Source: Candidatus Vondammii sp. HM_W22 (lineage in GTDB: Bacteria > Pseudomonadota > Gammaproteobacteria > Chromatiales > Chromatiaceae). Taken from it: a stretch of 64,000 nt of DNA. The translations under genes and the position numbers were made by a program. Below, in pieces: positions 28,381 through 38,489 of this stretch (position 1 is the first letter of the stretch; each line of letters opens with the position of its first letter). The DNA lies in assembly GCF_022530855.2 (NCBI RefSeq), contig NZ_CP099567.1, positions 2,046,001 to 2,110,000 on the forward strand, read 5' to 3'. The notes beneath the pieces were generated by a model. That model was not told where the DNA came from, did not search any database, and saw only the letters and a list, made by a program, of their open reading frames with translations.

Positions 28381-28766
28381 GCTGCACATCTCCTCGCCTG
28401 CTTGAACCGCCCACTCTTTACAAATGCAGCATAAGCCCTCTCAGTTCTCTTCACAAAAATTTAGCCCTACAAATGATGAACATCGGTAGCCACAGCTTCT
28501 TTGTTCAATAACGAGCAGCAAACGTTTTGCTCATATTGTGAGATGAAATACCTGTGATGCCAAGCTCGTTTAAACGCGGCATCTAATACCCGATTGTTCT
28601 GAGTCGTTCTGAATAATTTTTGCGTCTGGAGAGAGCCGCCAGATGCAAGGCTGTGCACATACGACCGAATGGCGACTCCGACCAAACTCTGACAATCATA
28701 TCCTGGTTAAGGTGCCGCTTTTACCCAAGCGACCAGGGGCAAGATGCCGGAGAATTCCGGCTATTT
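28381..28766. other. Stretch without a recognisable gene
   Basis: About 385 bases. A 72-codon frame at 28467-28685 (minus) has no visible motif and no credible ribosome site. Considered decayed element DNA. Confidence 0.4.
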
Positions 28767-29183
28767 TCAATCCTCGTTGGGTAACAGAATAGTAATCACT
28801 GGCTCACCGTTATCACCCGGCCCAACGATCAGTTTCAAGGTTACTATCTCGGCTTCCGTTGATTTACCATCACGCGGCACCCGAAATAACTGGAACAGCA
28901 TCTGATTATAGGAACCATTGCTGTTCCGGATTTCATAGGATGCCATGTAGAGCACATCCCACAGCCTGCCTGATTGATCCTGGTACACCTGATTCTCACT
29001 GTGATCATCGCTCCAGGCTACACAATCTGCCCAGACAGCAGATGTCAGTGCCACCGGCCATTTGAATACATTTTCCTTTACCAGCGATCCTGCTTCGACC
29101 AGTACGCCGTCTACGATGGCCTGGGCACGGGTATAGGTGGAAATTACGTCACCGAAAAAAGATGCTGTCGTTTTGGTGTTTGA
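28767..29183 (-). pseudogene. DUF6573 family protein, start removed by an IS end
   Basis: Reads FFGDVISTYTRAQAIVDGVLVEAG, then WPVALTSAVWADCVAWSDD, YQDQSGRLWDVLYMASYEI, and LKLIVGPGDNGEPVITILLPNED. This is the full conserved length of a small protein carried on ICEs and plasmids; its function is unknown. The frame is clean over 139 codons, but the start is missing: it runs into a right-end fragment of the IS5-family element at 29185. No ATG, GTG or TTG precedes the homology. Confidence 0.8.
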
Positions 29184-29184
29184 A

Positions 29185-29349
29185 GAGTCAGATTAACTTG
29201 CTTATGGCGGCGGCTGCCTTCAACTTCAGAAAATGGATGAAGGAGGTTCTTTTTGTGCTGAAAAATATCATGTCCATACTGTTGTTCCTGTTTGCAAAAC
29301 AGAAACAACAGTATTATTAAGTGCCTGGAATGAATATTTCAGGGTCGAC
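29185..29349 (+). mobile_element. Right-end fragment of the IS5-family element
   Basis: The last 165 bases of the element seen complete at 15537-17005, beginning in GAGTCAGATTAACTTGC and ending in the terminal repeat ATGAATATTTCAGGGTCGAC. It includes the second hairpin. The GAGTCAGATT variant matches copy A rather than copies B, C and D, so it derives from an A-like copy. Confidence 0.9.
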
Positions 29350-29351
29350 TA

Positions 29352-29422
29352 AATTTTATGATTGAGTTCGAAGAACGCTTGGCGGAATACATTTAACCCG
29401 GGCAGTTACACGGAAATCGTTA
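29352..29422 (+). mobile_element. 3' scrap of an IS256-family element
   Basis: About 70 bases matching the end of the transposase at 58371-59572: TTTATGATTGAGTTCGAAGAACGC (coding FMIEFEERLAEYI) and stop, then GTTACACGGAAATCGTTACA, which resembles the terminal repeat. It joins directly to the IS5 right end. Confidence 0.75.
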
Positions 29423-29910
29423 CACCCTCACCAATACTCCAATCAATTAACCTTAATTGGTCGGAACAGTCTATCGAAATTTCAAGTGAACAACATTCCT
29501 AAATGTTATTGAGCGCGCATAAGTACTAATAAGCGACTGTGGTGTCAACCCGTTTTAAATTCCAATCAATAAGCCCTTTTAGCTTCAGTGCATTCATGCT
29601 ACACAGATTCTTTATTGCGTCTTATTCACACCACTACATTTGGTCCATTTACCACTCGATTTCGCGCGCCCATATCTGAGCCTGGGCCTTATTATTGAAA
29701 GTCTTGCTTGTGGTAGAATGCCCCCACTTGATGACCGCTCACCACTTATTGCCGTTTTAAAAATGCTTGCCATGTAATTTTGTGTGCAGATGTGCAGCCA
29801 TACCCAAGTATATTGATGTATACACGTGTACAGGTAAAAAAATCGGTAATTGCAAGGCATTTAGGCTAATACATTGAATCTACAAAAATCAAAAAAGAGT
29901 AAGTAATCAC
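29423..29910. other. Leader region of ettA
   Basis: About 490 bases without a gene. It ends with AAAAGAGTAAG before the ettA start. No convincing sigma70 pair could be assigned. The sequence TGTATACACGTGTACA near 29818 is a partial palindrome of unknown meaning. Confidence 0.4.
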
Positions 29911-31578
29911 ATGGCCAAATATATCTACACCATGAACCGTGTCGGCAAAATCGTGCCGCAAAAACGGGTTATCCTCCGTGACATCTCACTCTCCTTCTTT
30001 CCAGGCGCCAAGATCGGCGTCCTGGGTCTCAACGGGTCGGGTAAATCCACCCTGTTGCGGATCATGGCCGGCCTCGATACCGATATCGAGGGTGAAGCCC
30101 GCCCCCAGCCCGGTATCAGAGTAGGCTTTCTGCCACAGGAACCTCAACTGGACCCGGCAAAAGATGTTCGAGGAAATATCGAAGAGGCGGTAACCGATGT
30201 CAAAGAGGCTTTAGCCGAGCTGGATACCGTCTACGCCGCCTACGCCGAACCGGATGCGGATTTCGATGCCCTGGCCGCAAAGCAGGCCGATCTGGAAAAC
30301 CTGATCACAGCCAAAGACGGCCACAACTTGGATCGTATCCTGGAGATCGCAGCAGATGCCCTGCGACTACCGCACTGGGATACAGATGTCACCACACTCT
30401 CCGGCGGTGAACGCCGCCGTGTCGCACTCTGCCGTCTGCTGCTGGAAAAACCTGACATGCTGCTGCTGGATGAACCGACCAACCATCTGGATGCGGAATC
30501 TGTCGCCTGGCTGGAGAGTTTCCTCCACGATTATACGGGCACAGTGGTGGCCGTGACCCATGACCGCTATTTCCTCGATAACGTAGCTGGTTGGATTCTG
30601 GAGCTGGACCGTGGTTACGGCATTCCCTGGGAAGGGAACTACTCCTCCTGGCTGAAGCAGAAAGAGCAGCGCCTGGAGATGGAGCAGAAACAGGAGAGTG
30701 CCCGGATAAAAACCATGAAGAATGAGTTGGAGTGGGTACGCTCCAATGCCAAAGGCCGCCATGCAAAGAGCAAGGCCCGCCTGCAGCGGTTTGAAGAGTT
30801 GCAGAGCCAGGAGTTCCAGAAACGCAATGAGACCAATCAGATCTACATTCCACCGGGTGAGCGGTTGGGTGATCTGGTCATCGAAGCCAATGGCCTGACC
30901 AAATCTTATGGCGATAAACTGCTCTATGAAGATCTCAGTTTCAATCTGCCCCGTGGTGGCATCGTCGGCATCATTGGGCCGAACGGTGCGGGTAAAACCA
31001 CTCTGTTTCGTATCATCACCGGCCTGGAGCAACCGGATCAGGGCGAGATGCGTATTGGTGAAACGGTTCAGTCCGCATGTGTCGACCAATCCCGCGATAG
31101 CCTGAACGATGACCACAGCGTCTGGGAAGAGATTTCGGACAGCTCCGACATCATCACAGTAGGACGCCTGGAACTGAACTCCAGGGCCTATGTCAGCCAC
31201 TTCAACTTCAAGGGCAGCGATCAACAGAAACGCATTGGTGACCTCTCCGGCGGCGAACGCAACCGGGTACACCTGGCAAAACTACTGAAGAGCGGCGGCA
31301 ATCTGCTGCTGCTGGATGAACCCACCAACGATCTCGATGTGGAGACCTTGCGAGCACTGGAAGAGGCACTGCTCAACTTCCCCGGCTGTGCAGTGGTGAT
31401 TTCACATGACCGATGGTTCCTGGATCGCATTACCACTCATATTCTGGCTTTCGAAGGCAACTCGAAAACCGTCTGGTTCGAGGGCAACTACGCCGATTAT
31501 GAGGCAGATCGTAAAAAGCGTCTGGGAGCCGATGCCGACCAGCCGCACCGGATACATTACAAGCGGTTGCATCATTGA
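29911..31578 (+). CDS. ettA: Energy-dependent translational throttle protein EttA (ABC-F)
   Basis: 555-aa soluble protein with two ABC domains; binds the ribosomal E site and gates the first elongation step according to ATP/ADP ratio. Domain 1: Walker A GLNGSGKSTLL (about residue 40), signature LSGGERRRVALCRLLL, Walker B DMLLLDEPTNHLD. The P-site tRNA interaction motif region follows, with the charged linker KQKEQRLEMEQKQESARIK. Domain 2: GPNGAGKTTLF, signature LSGGERNRVHLAKLL, NLLLLDEPTNDLD. C-terminus RIHYKRLHH. Complete and intact. Confidence 0.97.
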   Translation: MAKYIYTMNRVGKIVPQKRVILRDISLSFFPGAKIGVLGLNGSGKSTLLRIMAGLDTDIEGEARPQPGIRVGFLPQEPQLDPAKDVRGNIEEAVTDVKEALAELDTVYAAYAEPDADFDALAAKQADLENLITAKDGHNLDRILEIAADALRLPHWDTDVTTLSGGERRRVALCRLLLEKPDMLLLDEPTNHLDAESVAWLESFLHDYTGTVVAVTHDRYFLDNVAGWILELDRGYGIPWEGNYSSWLKQKEQRLEMEQKQESARIKTMKNELEWVRSNAKGRHAKSKARLQRFEELQSQEFQKRNETNQIYIPPGERLGDLVIEANGLTKSYGDKLLYEDLSFNLPRGGIVGIIGPNGAGKTTLFRIITGLEQPDQGEMRIGETVQSACVDQSRDSLNDDHSVWEEISDSSDIITVGRLELNSRAYVSHFNFKGSDQQKRIGDLSGGERNRVHLAKLLKSGGNLLLLDEPTNDLDVETLRALEEALLNFPGCAVVISHDRWFLDRITTHILAFEGNSKTVWFEGNYADYEADRKKRLGADADQPHRIHYKRLHH

Positions 31579-31617
31579 TGCCGATAAAGGACATATCGCC
31601 ACTCACTATATTCCCTA

Positions 31618-32448
31618 TGAATCAATCAGATGATCTACTACAGCGCGCCCAGTCATTAATCGAACGGCTTGAAGGTCTGTTCAGTCCGGCATCCAGGGAG
31701 CCTGACTGGGACCATCTCGCTTTCCGTTGGCGTGGCGGCAAGGCCTGCAGGCAGTTGCCCATCCACATAAGGTACGACTGGATGACCTTCTCTGCATGGA
31801 GCGACAGAAAGCCGACAACACCCGGCAGTTTGTCGAGGGACGCAGCGCCAATAACGTACTGCTATGGGTTCCCGCGGGACCGGAAAATCTTCTCGGATCA
31901 AGGCAGTACTGAATGAATTTTCAGATCAGGGACTTCGCTTGATCGAGGTTAAAAAAACAGGACCTCATCGAACTGCCCTATATCGTGGGCCAGCTCTATG
32001 ACCGGCCGGAACGGTTTATCCTGTTCAGCGACGACCTCTCATTTGAAGGCGATGATGCCAGCTACAAATCATTCAAGACGGCCCTCGACGGCTCTATCTC
32101 GGCACCCCCTGAAAATGTCCTGATCTACGCCACATCCAATCGCAGACACCTGTTACCTGAATTTAAGCAGGAGGAACCTGGATGCTCGGGTGGTTGAAGG
32201 CGAGATCCATCATCCTGAAGGAGTGGAGGAGAAGATATCCCTCTCAGAGCGTTTCGGAATGTGGCTCTCATTTTACCCTTTCAATCAGGGGCAGTATCTC
32301 GACATCGTCGATCACTGGTTGAGGTCGATGAAGAGTGAAACCACTGCAAATCAGGAGATAAGAGCCGAGGCCCTGAGATGGGCTCTGAAACGCGGATCAA
32401 GAAGTGGCCGGGTTCGCCTAGCAATTCGCACAGGACTGGGACGGAATT
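31618..32448 (+). pseudogene. DUF815-family AAA ATPase, multiply frameshifted
   Basis: Pieces in order: SDDLLQRAQSLIERLEGLFSPASREPDW, VAHPHKVRLDDLL and NTRQFVEGRSANNVLLWV, the Walker A GTGKSS read from GGGACCGGAAAATCTTC, IVGQLYDRPERFILFSDDLSFEGDDASY and ALDGSISAPPENVLIYATSNRRHLLPE, then VVEGEIHHPEGVEEKISLSERFGMWLSFYPFNQGQYLDIV and a final RWALKRGSRSGR. At least four frame changes (near 31735, 31870, 31955 and 32180) separate them. It begins 40 bases after ettA and was probably in its operon. Confidence 0.87.
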
Positions 32449-32530
32449 AGCCATTCCTGCGCCTCAACAGGGGACAGAAGCGGCCGACATCAATGATTAT
32501 TCAGTTTTTTTCAATCCGGGAAAATAGCTA

Positions 32531-33978
32531 GTCGACCCTGAAATATTCATTCCAGGCACTTAATAATACTGTTGTTTCTGTTTTGCAAACAGGAACAGCA
32601 GTATGGACATGATATTTTTCAGCACAAAAAAGAACCTCCCTCATCCATTTTCTGAAGTTGAAGGCAGCCGCCGCCATAAGCAAGTTAATCTGATCCCCGG
32701 CAAAGCCTTTAAGAAAGTTCCTTTTTAGCCTGTGGTCACTCTTTAAGTGACCACAGGCTCGATGCCAGCTCGTCTTCTGAAACGTTTTCTGGCTAATGCC
32801 ATGGCTTCTCCTGAGGTATTCTTCCTAGCAGGCTTTGGCGTTATTATCTGGGTGTCATTAACCTTTGATTTGCCCCGATAACCTCGATCAGCAATACCCA
32901 CTTTGGGTACTCGATTGATGAGACGTTTCACCTGTGCCAAGACCTCAGGTACGGTGTGACCATCAAATACATTCTTCTCAAAAGCCGGGGCACCAATCAC
33001 AATGCCCGCGTCCCTTGTGGTGGTGATTGATGCCTTGGTGCCAAACTCATAACGCTGCTGGGCCTTGCCTTTGCTCATACAGTGAACATGAGGTTCATGT
33101 AGGCTGTACAACTTGTTTTTATCAGCACGCTTCTGATTCAGCATGCGCTGGTACAGGGCGAACTTTTCTGCATAGAATTTCTGTTGTTCTGCGGTCATCT
33201 TACGCTGTATTTCACGCAGTAATCGGCCGCTGATGGTCTTTAATCGCTTGACGGCCTTACGTGCCTTTTTACGATTCCTCGGATGTGTGGCAAATCGGGT
33301 GGGGAGCTTGAGAATTTTTACTTCCTTCTCATGGCTTCGACTGAGCACGATACCTTCTGCTCGAGCCATCTTGAGTAACTGCCCGTGTATCTTTCGGTAC
33401 TGCTTTGCATCAGTTGGAAAGGTAATGTTTTTCTCTTGTACGGTAGTGTCGATACACATTTCATCTTCGATCGCCTTTTCTTGATGTAAGGCGATAGAGG
33501 TAGCCAGGACCTTTTCAAAACCTTCGTTGCCAATACGCTTTCTGAAGTAAGTCAGGTCGGAGGGGTCACAAGGAAGTTGCCATTGGAATTCGATCTCACC
33601 CGTAAAACTCGGGTAGTAGGGATTTTGTATCCAGCGTTGAATCAGAACCTCGTCACTGAGGTCTTCCAGATGCTTGAGTATCGAGAGACCCACCATTAGG
33701 CAGATGGGTTTTGAGGGCTTTCCAAGATGAGAATAAAGCGGGGCAAATTCAGCATCAAAATATGACCAGTCTATCTGTCTGGCCAGTAGCAAAAGTGGAT
33801 GCTTGGGGTTCAGCTGATCCAGTAAGTTCTGGTGCAGGAAACTTTGCTGGTTGGGATTAGCTGTCTTGGCTTTGCTCAATTATCCACCTCTGTTTCGTCC
33901 AGTTTTTCTCTGCTTTTACCGCTTTCACAGACGCTTATTTTATATAAATCATTGCGTTATGAATATTTCAGGGTCGAC
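32531..33978 (-). mobile_element. IS5-family element, copy D, complete
   Basis: 1448 bp with the same 20-bp terminal repeats as copies B and C. It is 21 bases shorter because one unit between the direct repeats AAATAAGCGTC and AAATAAACGTC upstream of the transposase is deleted. On its right it is inserted in an IS256-family sequence; the left flank belongs to the DUF815 remnant, so a rearrangement has occurred and no target duplication is present. Confidence 0.95.
32743..33879 (-). CDS. IS5-family transposase, copy D
   Basis: 378 aa, TTG start with GAGGTGG upstream, nearly identical to copies B and C (differences such as IRLMVGL to ICLMVGL and DTQIVTP to DTQIITP). Same DDE motifs and the same stop inside the palindrome after EPVVT. 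The conserved remainder of the protein continues in the -1 frame at 32561-32746 on this strand. Confidence 0.88.
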   Translation of the reverse strand: MSKAKTANPNQQSFLHQNLLDQLNPKHPLLLLARQIDWSYFDAEFAPLYSHLGKPSKPICLMVGLSILKHLEDLSDEVLIQRWIQNPYYPSFTGEIEFQWQLPCDPSDLTYFRKRIGNEGFEKVLATSIALHQEKAIEDEMCIDTTVQEKNITFPTDAKQYRKIHGQLLKMARAEGIVLSRSHEKEVKILKLPTRFATHPRNRKKARKAVKRLKTISGRLLREIQRKMTAEQQKFYAEKFALYQRMLNQKRADKNKLYSLHEPHVHCMSKGKAQQRYEFGTKASITTTRDAGIVIGAPAFEKNVFDGHTVPEVLAQVKRLINRVPKVGIADRGYRGKSKVNDTQIITPKPARKNTSGEAMALARKRFRRRAGIEPVVT

Positions 33979-34315
33979 TAACTAGCTGAGGTTCAAAGCT
34001 GCCCGCTCTATCTCGCGGGGTATCCAGTTCAAACTGGCCATCTTCCGTTTGCAAGGTCTTGCTGGTCGTGCCGTTGCGGCTATTACTCGCTTCGGATTGT
34101 TGATGCTTGGCAAAGCCAAGATGATCAGCCAGTTCAGCATTGAGTACTGCCTCGACCGTGATCCTGGTCAGCATTTGCCGAAACTCGTTGTGATCTTCTT
34201 CAGTTTTGATGTTTTTAGCGGCCGCCTGGGCTATCGCCTGGAGCTCTTTCTTGTCGATCAGCAGACTATCCTCACCTTTGTTATGGTTTAATCATAGGCC
34301 GTCACACAGAATTCA
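33979..34315 (-). pseudogene. IS256-family transposase, N-terminal fragment
   Basis: 5' part of the transposase found at 58371-59572: it begins near 34270 (IDKKELQAIAQA), continues FRQMLTRITVEAVLNAELADHLGFAKHQQSEASNSRNG and ends at RDRAGSFEPQLV, where IS5 copy D cuts it. One frame change near 34180. The IS terminal repeat (GAATTCTGTGTGACGG on the minus strand) lies at about 34296-34312. Confidence 0.85.
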
Positions 34316-34370
34316 AGACACCCTCGCCGAAAGCGCTGGTGAGCAACTATCGTCCAGATTGATAACTGAA

Positions 34371-34671
34371 TTACTGACTCTTCAACATCCTATCGATGAT
34401 CTGCTCACACTCATACCAGTCATCCATTTCATAGCCCGGTGCAAAACTGCGTTTTTCAGTCCGGTAAAATGCCATGGTGGCAATCATTTCGTAGCGCTCT
34501 CTCGCACTCACTTCGCTCTTGGCGGCACTTTTACCGGGAGCGGCTCTCTTTTTGGTGACTTTCTTCTTTGTTGCCGCCTTCTTCTTTACTACTGACTTTC
34601 TTTGCAACTCCCTTCTTGGCGGTCGTTTTAACCGTCTGCTTCTTTACCACCGGTTTCTTCTTTACACTCAT
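34371..34671 (-). pseudogene. Lysine-rich histone-H1-like protein with DUF2934 domain, frameshifted
   Basis: Starts MSVKKKPVVKKQTVKTTAKKG, a basic tail like bacterial histone-H1-type DNA-binding proteins. It loses frame near 34590 and continues in another frame with VVKKKAATKKKVTKKRAA and the DUF2934 domain (ERYEMIATMAFYRTEKRSFAPGYEMDDWYECEQIID). About 100 codons overall. The repetitive AAG-rich tract probably favoured the slip; a product of the downstream frame alone from a TTG at 34607 is possible. Confidence 0.68.
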
Positions 34672-34779
34672 AATCTACTATCTCTTATCCTATATATCCA
34701 TGTAACATGGATTGTTATCCTATGATGGTGTATATTCAAGAGTAGGATGGGTTCTTTCAATAAGTGCATAAGATAAAAC

Positions 34780-36168
34780 CTACCCATGCCGCCAACGAGT
34801 CCCACCGGCACCATCTTCCAGCAGAATACCCAGTGCTTTCAACTCGTCGCGAATCCGGTCCGCCTCTGCCCAGTTTTTTCCGCTACGTGCATCGAGACGC
34901 TGCTGAATCAGTGATTCAATCGCATCATCACTCAGTGTTCCCTCTCCTGATTCAGGATTACCACGTAAATAGCTCTCAGGGTCACTCTGTAAAATGCCCA
35001 ATATGCTACCCAAATGTCTCAGTTCTGCTGCTAAAGCCGCGGCCTGCTGTTGATTACTCTCACGTACCCGATTTATTTCACGTGTCAGCTCAAACATGAT
35101 AGCTAGAGCTTCAGGCGTATTGAAATCATCATCCATAGCCGCAAAAAACTGCTTGGAGAAGGACTCGCCACCGGCAGATTCCACCTCCGGCAGTCCACGC
35201 ATAGCAGTGTAGAAACGTGTCAACGCACTGCGTGCATTATCCAAGTGTTCATCATCATAATTAAGCGGACTGCGATATTGGCTGGTCAGAATGAAATAAC
35301 GAATCTCTTCAGCCTGGTAACGCTCCAGTATTTCACGGACAGTAAAGAAGTTATCCAATGACTTAGACATCTTCTCTTCGTTTATCCGCACAAAACCATT
35401 GTGCATCCAGTAGTTTACAAAGGGTTTTCCGGTGGCCCCTTCAGATTGGGCAATCTCGTTTTCATGGTGGGGAAACGTCAGATCGGCACCGCCACCATGG
35501 ATATCGAATGTATCGCCCAGGCAGCGGGTAGACATGGCTGAGCACTCAATATGCCAGCCTGGCCGACCATCTCCCCAAGGGGAGTCCCAAGAGGGTTCAC
35601 CCGGTTTAGCACCCTTCCAGAGTACAAAGTCAAGAGGATCGCGCTTGTCGCTGTCAATCTCAACCCGTGCCCCTGCCTGAAGATCTGCCAGGGATTTTCC
35701 AGAGAGTTTGCCATAATCCTTGAAACTGCTGACTGAATAATAGACATCACCACTTCCCCCCACATAGGCGTGGCCATTATCGATCAACCGGCCAATCATC
35801 GAGAGAATCTCATCAATGTGTGCGGTGGCGCGAGGCTCATCATCAGGTAACAGTACTCCGAGCGCCTCTGAGTCTTCATGCATTGCCTTGATAAAGCGTT
35901 CGGTCAACTCGGTAAACGGTTCGCCATTCTCATTGGCACGATTGATAATCTTATCGTCAATATCGGTGATATTACGGATATAAGTGACATCGTAACCCAG
36001 CTCTTTTAAATAACGGTAGGCAACATCAAATACCACCAATACCCGGGCATGGCCCAAGTGGCAAAGATCGTAGACGGTCATGCCACAGACATACATCCGG
36101 ATTTTCCCAGACTCCAGTGACTTGAACTCTTCTTTTCTGTTGGTCAGATCATTGTAGATCTTCAGCAT
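34780..36168 (-). CDS. cysS: Cysteinyl-tRNA synthetase
   Basis: 462 aa, class Ia synthetase charging tRNA-Cys. Zinc ligand Cys28 in [14 protein letters not shown]-type motif CHLGHAR (37-40), WHIECSAMS and [18 protein letters not shown] with further zinc/cysteine-binding residues, KMSKS at [11 protein letters not shown], and the C-terminal anticodon-binding region with [14 protein letters not shown]. Complete. It diverges from the peptidyl-prolyl isomerase pair, with about 250 bases between. Confidence 0.97.
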   Translation of the reverse strand: MLKIYNDLTNRKEEFKSLESGKIRMYVCGMTVYDLCHLGHARVLVVFDVAYRYLKELGYDVTYIRNITDIDDKIINRANENGEPFTELTERFIKAMHEDSEALGVLLPDDEPRATAHIDEILSMIGRLIDNGHAYVGGSGDVYYSVSSFKDYGKLSGKSLADLQAGARVEIDSDKRDPLDFVLWKGAKPGEPSWDSPWGDGRPGWHIECSAMSTRCLGDTFDIHGGGADLTFPHHENEIAQSEGATGKPFVNYWMHNGFVRINEEKMSKSLDNFFTVREILERYQAEEIRYFILTSQYRSPLNYDDEHLDNARSALTRFYTAMRGLPEVESAGGESFSKQFFAAMDDDFNTPEALAIMFELTREINRVRESNQQQAAALAAELRHLGSILGILQSDPESYLRGNPESGEGTLSDDAIESLIQQRLDARSGKNWAEADRIRDELKALGILLEDGAGGTRWRHG

Positions 36169-36419
36169 ATCGATTCCGATACTTCATTAATTCATGTAGA
36201 GGTAGTAGATAAAACTCAGGCACACCGTACAGATATTTACAAGAAAGCTTGGTGATCCAGAGAGCAGTTTTGCTCCAATCAAAGGTCACGGAAGAATGGT
36301 AAACGAAAGCACATCTGCAACAAAAAGAGAATCAGGGCTTTTTCAATCTCTCCAGACCCATTATCATAGCCTGTTTATGCGTCTCGCTGGAAAAATCGGC
36401 TCTGTGGAGAAGATCATCG

Positions 36420-36995
36420 ATGATTAAACCTCTTTCCAAATGGATTCTCATCCTGCTTCTGGGATTCAGCCTGATTTCAGTGGCCAACACCGAAATTACC
36501 CGGGTAATGATGGCCACCAGTCTGGGCGATATCGAACTGGAACTGAATGACAGCCAGGCACCGGAGACAGTAAAGAATTTCCTGCGCTACGTGGATGAAG
36601 GCTTCTACAACAGCACTATCTTTCACCGCGTTATCAACAGCTTCATGATCCAGGGTGGCGGTTTCACTGCAGATATGAAAAAAAAACCTACCCATGCCCC
36701 GGTCAAAAATGAAGCAAAGAATGGCCTGAAAAATGACCGCGGCACCATCGCCATGGCAAGAACCAGAAACCCACACTCGGCAACCGGCCAGTTTTTCATC
36801 AATCATGCTGATAATAGCAATCTTGACTACCCTAGCTTTGATGGCTGGGGCTATGCTGTTTTTGGCAAGGTAACCAAGGGCATGGATACCGTTGATAAAA
36901 TTGCGGATATCTACACTGTAAGCCGCAACGGCATGAGCAATGTGCCGCAAGACGCTATCATCATAGAATCAATCACCCGAATCTCTAACAACTGA
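36420..36995 (+). CDS. Periplasmic cyclophilin-type peptidyl-prolyl isomerase
   Basis: 191 aa. The N-terminal signal sequence [18 protein letters not shown] directs it out of the cytoplasm. The cyclophilin core has [15 protein letters not shown] (catalytic Arg in FHRV), [19 protein letters not shown] and [20 protein letters not shown]. Helps fold exported proteins by cis-trans isomerisation of prolyl bonds (PpiA type). It is followed after 16 bases by a cytoplasmic paralogue, evidently an old tandem duplication. Confidence 0.93.
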   Translation: MIKPLSKWILILLLGFSLISVANTEITRVMMATSLGDIELELNDSQAPETVKNFLRYVDEGFYNSTIFHRVINSFMIQGGGFTADMKKKPTHAPVKNEAKNGLKNDRGTIAMARTRNPHSATGQFFINHADNSNLDYPSFDGWGYAVFGKVTKGMDTVDKIADIYTVSRNGMSNVPQDAIIIESITRISNN

Positions 36996-37011
36996 CCAGG
37001 GAAGCGCACGT

Positions 37012-37500
37012 ATGATTACGCTGAAAACCAATATAGGTAGTATCGTCATCGAACTGAATGAAGAGAAAGCCCCTAAGACTTCCGAAAACTTCATTCAATA
37101 CGTTAAATATGGTTTTTTCGATGGCACCATTTTTCACCGTGTGATAAATAATTTCATGGTTCAGGGCGGCGGCTTCGAGCCAGGCATGGTAGAGAAAACC
37201 ACCTGTGCATCTATCGAGAATGAAGCCAATAACGGCCTCAGTAATGTAATCGGCAGTATTGCCATGGCCCGCACCATGGACCCTCACTCAGCTTCGGCCC
37301 AGTTTTTCATTAATGTGGCTGATAATAAATTCCTTGACCACCCGTGCGAGGACGGCTGGGGCTACTGCGTGTTTGGAAAAGTGACTGAAGGGATGGATGT
37401 AGTCAAAAAAATGGAAGGGGTGGAGACGACCAACCGCATGGGGCATCAGGACGTCCCTGCAGATGATCTGGTCATCGAACAGGTCACTATCACTGAGTAA
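37012..37500 (+). CDS. ppiB: Cytoplasmic cyclophilin-type peptidyl-prolyl isomerase
   Basis: 162 aa, no signal peptide. Core motifs [38 protein letters not shown] and [20 protein letters not shown] closely parallel the upstream paralogue. PpiB-type isomerase in the cytoplasm. GGGAAGCGC precedes the ATG. Followed by lpxH 27 bases downstream, the common ppiB-lpxH order of gammaproteobacteria. Confidence 0.95.
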   Translation: MITLKTNIGSIVIELNEEKAPKTSENFIQYVKYGFFDGTIFHRVINNFMVQGGGFEPGMVEKTTCASIENEANNGLSNVIGSIAMARTMDPHSASAQFFINVADNKFLDHPCEDGWGYCVFGKVTEGMDVVKKMEGVETTNRMGHQDVPADDLVIEQVTITE

Positions 37501-37527
37501 ACTTGTCGTCTTTCTATGGATGCTTCT

Positions 37528-38283
37528 ATGACAGACAGTCTGTTTATCTCAGATCTCCATCTGTCGCAGAAATGTCCTGGCACCACAGACCTGTTCCTCC
37601 GCTTTCTGGAGGAACAAGTCGACGCCGGGGTTCATCTCTATATTCTGGGTGATCTGTTCGACACCTGGGTTGGCGACGACGACACCACGCCCGCAATCAA
37701 AAAAGCTACACACGCTTTGCTTCAGGCTACTATTCGCGGCGCCCAACTCTCTATCATGCATGGCAACCGTGACTTTCTGATTGGTGAGGCATTTGCCAAG
37801 ACAACAGGCTGCACTCTGCTGGATGATCCAACGGTAGTAGACCTGAATGGCCTACCCACACTGCTGATGCACGGCGATCTGCTCTGCAGTGACGACCTTG
37901 AATATCAACAAGCCCGAGAACTCCTGCGCAGTCATGCATTCATCTCCGACTTTCTGGCAAAACCGATTCAGCAACGAAAAATCCTGGCCACAGAATACCG
38001 CAAAAAAAGTGGCGAGGTCGTCTCACTGAAATCTGCTGATATTATGGATGTCAATCAATATACGGTGGAGACCTACATGCGAAATAGTGGCGTTAAGCTA
38101 TTGATTCACGGCCACACCCACAGACCGGCAATTCACGATTTTAAACTGGATGGTCAGTCTGCTGAGCGTATTGTTTTGTCAGACTGGCATGAAAAAAGAG
38201 GGGAATACCTGCGTGTGAGTGGCACTGAAATTACACGCCATATGGTAAGTGGTGCGTCGGTTCTCAAAAAAATCTATAAATAA
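37528..38283 (+). CDS. lpxH: UDP-2,3-diacylglucosamine diphosphatase
   Basis: 251-aa peripheral membrane phosphoesterase making lipid X in lipid A synthesis. Metal-binding motifs: FISDLHLS (DxH), LGDLFDTWVGDDD, MHGNRDFLIG, LMHGDLLCSDD and LIHGHTHRPAIH, all in order. ATG 37528 gives MTDSLFISDLHL, matching family N-termini; ATG 37516 is in frame and possible. The C-terminus reads SGASVLKKIYK and the stop is followed within 36 bases by an IS5 end. Confidence 0.95.
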   Translation: MTDSLFISDLHLSQKCPGTTDLFLRFLEEQVDAGVHLYILGDLFDTWVGDDDTTPAIKKATHALLQATIRGAQLSIMHGNRDFLIGEAFAKTTGCTLLDDPTVVDLNGLPTLLMHGDLLCSDDLEYQQARELLRSHAFISDFLAKPIQQRKILATEYRKKSGEVVSLKSADIMDVNQYTVETYMRNSGVKLLIHGHTHRPAIHDFKLDGQSAERIVLSDWHEKRGEYLRVSGTEITRHMVSGASVLKKIYK

Positions 38284-38318
38284 AAGGGATATGGAGAATT
38301 CACAGCAATAGGGGTTAA

Positions 38319-38489
38319 GGGAACCTCTAAAAACCCGACAAAGACCAACAGTCTCCAGCAAACCGGGAAAGCCCGGCATCTTCACACTCATTTTTCTGGC
38401 AACACCCATATCCATACCTCGCTTCATCCGGCCAGCCACACCAATCGACGCATGCTGTACACCAAATTCATCATACCAATCTTCACACC
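38319..38489 (-). mobile_element. Terminal fragment of the second-type IS5 element
   Basis: About 170 bases beginning with the terminal repeat GGAACCTCTAAAAACC and matching the right end of the element at 3936-5108 (inverted) up to the ATCTTCACACCGA region. It is cut by IS256-type sequence. Confidence 0.85.

Noticed and set aside
28467-28685. 72-codon ORF on the minus strand
   Set aside because: No recognisable domain or start signal; probably chance.
32531-33978. Target duplication for IS5 copy D (TAGCTA / TAACTAGC)
   Set aside because: The two flanks do not match at any consistent length and come from different sequences (DUF815 remnant and IS256), so a rearrangement is more likely.
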